Source: Pseudomonadota bacterium (GTDB taxonomy: Bacteria; Pseudomonadota; Alphaproteobacteria; Rhizobiales; MH13). Taken from it: a stretch of DNA of 34,543 nt. A program made the position numbers and the translations under genes. The DNA lies in NCBI GenBank assembly GCA_039024915.1, contig JBCCPK010000012.1, forward strand, positions 1-34,543, given 5' to 3'. Below are positions 33,400 through 34,543 of this stretch, one piece after another (position 1 is the first letter of the stretch; every line of letters begins with the position of its first letter). The notes under the pieces were generated by a model, which was not told the DNA's origin, made no database searches, and worked only from the letters and a program-made list of their open reading frames with translations.

Positions 33400-34247
33400 G
33401 CCCTTCGCGTCGCCGCAAATGCATCGATCATGTGCGGCAGGAGCTTGGCGTGTCTGAACGCCGGGCCTGTCGGACACTTGGTCAGCATCGATCTACGCAA
33501 CGCAAGGTTCCTCAAGGCCGTTCTGATGAGGAGCGGCTAACCGATGACATCATCGAGCTGGCTGACCAGTACGGGCGTTATGGCTATCGCATGGTAACTG
33601 GCTTGCTGAACAATGCGGGCTGGCACGTGAACCACAAACGCGTGGAGCGCATCTGGCGGCGTGAAGGGCTGAAGGTCCCACAAAAGCAAAAGAAGAAAGG
33701 GCGGCTCTGGCTGAACGATGGCTCTTGCGTGCGCCTGCGGACTGAACGTCCAAACCATGTCTGGTCCTACGACTTCGTCCAGGATCGTACCGCTAACGGG
33801 CGTGTCTACCGGACGCTAAACATCATTGATGAATACACCAGGGAGGCGCTCATGATCCGCGTGGATCGCAAACTCAACTCGACAGACGTGCTGGATGCGT
33901 TGACAGACCTGTTCATTCTACGCGGTCCGCCACAATATATCCGTTCCGACAACGGCCCGGAATTTATCGCGCAGAAGGTGCGGGATTGGATTACGGCCGT
34001 AGGGGCGACGACGGCTTACATTGAACCAGGATCCCCGTGGGAAAATGGATACTGCTAGAGCTTCAACGCCAGATTCCGCGATGAGCTCCTCAATGGCGAG
34101 CTGTTCTACACCTTGAAAGAGGCTCAAACCCTGATTGAGCAATGGCGGATTCACTACAACAAGGTCAGGCCGCACAGCTCCTTGGGCTACCGTCCACCCG
34201 CACCCGAAGGCATCGTTCCAATGGACCACAGACCGACGATGCACTAA
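33384..34247 (+). pseudogene. IS3-family transposase OrfB with a stop at the catalytic Glu
   Basis: Catalytic half of an IS3/IS407-type transposase in the -1 frame relative to orfA (KLLSPSRRRKCIDHVRQELG onward). HTH_21 region (ERLTDDIIELADQYGRYGYR) then the RNase H-like core with the first Asp in VWSYDFVQDR and second Asp in YIRSDNGPEF. At 34056-34058 the frame reads TAG where the family has GAG: ENGYC-stop-SFNARFRDELLNGE. From the second Asp, exactly 35 residues intervene, so the lost residue is the Glu of the DD(35)E triad. The frame continues to TAA 34245 (HYNKVRPHSSLGYRPP). A single nonsense change therefore kills an otherwise intact gene. Confidence 0.9.
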
Positions 34248-34277
34248 CAATCAAACCGGACCACCCGTTGGGGGCAC

Positions 34278-34394
34278 GCCAATCTCGGCCAGGACCCGGA
34301 GCGCGCACGCTCGGCGATTGGCAAACTATGCGCCTGGCTGGACGACAAGGGAGCGCGGCTTGAAAGCGGAACATCGGGGGAACAAACCGACTAA
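34278..34394 (+). pseudogene. C-terminal gene fragment cut off by the IS element
   Basis: Directly after the right IS end an open frame of 38 codons (ANLGQDPERARSAIGKLC..., ending GEQTD) runs to TAA 34392. Its composition looks like real coding sequence and it has no start of its own, so it is probably the tail of a gene whose 5' part was removed. Being next to a tRNA gene, an integrase or recombinase tail is a natural guess, but I cannot recognise the family. Confidence 0.35.
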
Positions 34395-34495
34395 GTAGAG
34401 CCCTAAAGTGTCACCGTGAGACTTTTTCAGCGTCTCATGGCGTCTCATGTTCCTGCCTTGTTCTCACGAGTGTATGGCTAAGCCCTTGGAATCAT
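34395..34495. other. Region downstream of the tRNA-Lys 3' end
   Basis: Holds a tandem repeat of GCGTCTCATG (34425-34434 and an adjoining GGCGTCTCATG copy ending about 34449) and a matching inverse GTGAGAC at 34417-34423, so GAGAC/GTCTC half-sites repeat here. Integrase arm-type sites look like this, yet no core duplicate of the tRNA end was found in the window. Confidence 0.35.
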
Positions 34496-34543
34496 TGGTG
34501 AGCCGACAGGGGCTCGAACCCTGGACCTACTGATTAAAAGTCA
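34496..34543 (-). tRNA. tRNA-Lys (anticodon UUU), 3' part only
   Basis: Reading the minus strand, the window edge gives the anticodon arm CTGA-CTTTTAA-TCAG (loop C-T-TTT-A-A, anticodon TTT), then the variable loop, the T arm with GGTTCGAGCCC and the acceptor 3' strand ending GTCGGCTCACCA. The encoded CCA ends at 34496. The 5' part lies beyond the window. tRNA 3' ends are common integration sites for genomic islands. Confidence 0.9.

Larger units (their letters stand above)
33061..34276 (+). mobile_element. IS3-family insertion sequence (IS407-like), inactivated
   Basis: About 1.2 kb element. Imperfect terminal inverted repeats: left CCCCCTGAAAGTGGTCC (33063-33079) and right GGACCACCCGTTGGGGG (34258-34274), matching at 12 of 17 positions; outer TG/CA bases may add two at the right end. 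It carries orfA and, in the -1 frame, orfB, the usual IS3 arrangement for a frameshifted OrfAB transposase. No target-site duplication is visible (left flank ...GGAGT, right flank CGCCA...), so the element is old or flanks were rearranged. The transposase has a premature stop. Confidence 0.82.

Noticed and set aside
30891-34058. Possible amber recoding, since stops at 30891, 31719, 32214 and 34056 are all TAG in otherwise continuous frames
   Set aside because: TAG is used as an ordinary stop in this window (asnC, atf, dctM, GntR gene), and the OLD gene also has frameshifts, so simple decay explains it better. Four cases are too few to show bias.
33061-34276. IS insertion as the cause of OLD gene loss
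   Set aside because: The OLD remnant reaches its own stop at 32823, about 240 nt before the IS, so the element did not interrupt it.
1-34543. CRISPR arrays, rRNA genes or prophage structural genes
   Set aside because: No regularly spaced repeats, no rRNA-like sequence and no phage structural proteins were seen on either strand.

Overview
The window looks like a marine or salt-exposed alphaproteobacterium of the Rhodobacterales/Rhizobiales type. The sequence is moderately GC-rich with tightly packed operons and 4-nt start/stop overlaps. It encodes a TRAP transporter, a Liv-type ABC transporter, cytosolic sulfatases, hydroxyectoine-type (EutB/EutC) enzymes and an RhlE RNA helicase. This assignment is inferred from gene content; no phylogenetic marker was tested.

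Layout. (1) 1-2318: rhlE (minus) with a downstream terminator and a long leader; the first 600 bases hold no gene I recognise. (2) 2319-16180: a nitrogen-compound catabolic locus. atf and ssd (minus) are divergent from an AsnC/Lrp regulator. Then, all on minus, come eutC-like, eutB-like, an isochorismatase-fold hydrolase, an RpiR regulator and a Liv ABC transporter whose permease LivM and ATPase LivG are one fused protein. Divergent from these, on plus, are an N-formylglutamate amidohydrolase-family gene and a glutamine-synthetase-family gene. The lower half equals the last steps of hydroxyectoine breakdown (3-hydroxyaspartate to iminosuccinate to aspartate), but the ectoine hydrolase and deacetylase (EutD/EutE) and the UehABC transporter are not in the window. 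The upper half is made of unrelated hydrolases, a ligase-type enzyme and another transporter, so the locus may feed a different blocked amino compound into the hydroxyaspartate route.

(3) 16565-25868: two divergent arms around an operator-like region near 21850. Minus arm: TRAP transporter (dctP, a hairpin, dctQ, dctM), sulfatase 1 and a PhyH-type Fe(II)/2-oxoglutarate dioxygenase. Plus arm: an N-acetylneuraminate-lyase-like aldolase, a GntR/FCD regulator, a second aldolase of the same superfamily and sulfatase 2. This reads as uptake of an intact sulfated, acidic sugar-like compound followed by cytosolic desulfation, oxidation and retro-aldol cleavage.

(4) 25869-34543: a DNA-maintenance or defence-like segment ending at a tRNA-Lys gene. 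It has yhaO-yhaN (Mre11/Rad50-like) behind an unusual array of GTGA/TCAC half-sites, an OLD-family ATPase/TOPRIM nuclease pseudogene immediately downstream, an IS3-family element whose transposase has a stop codon exactly at the catalytic glutamate, and a gene fragment beside the tRNA. It has the look of a decaying island at a tRNA gene.

The two most promising undescribed systems are the EutBC-atf-ssd locus with a replaced upper pathway, and the TRAP/two-sulfatase/NanA-like/PhyH locus. The yhaON plus OLD arrangement with its operator array is the third.
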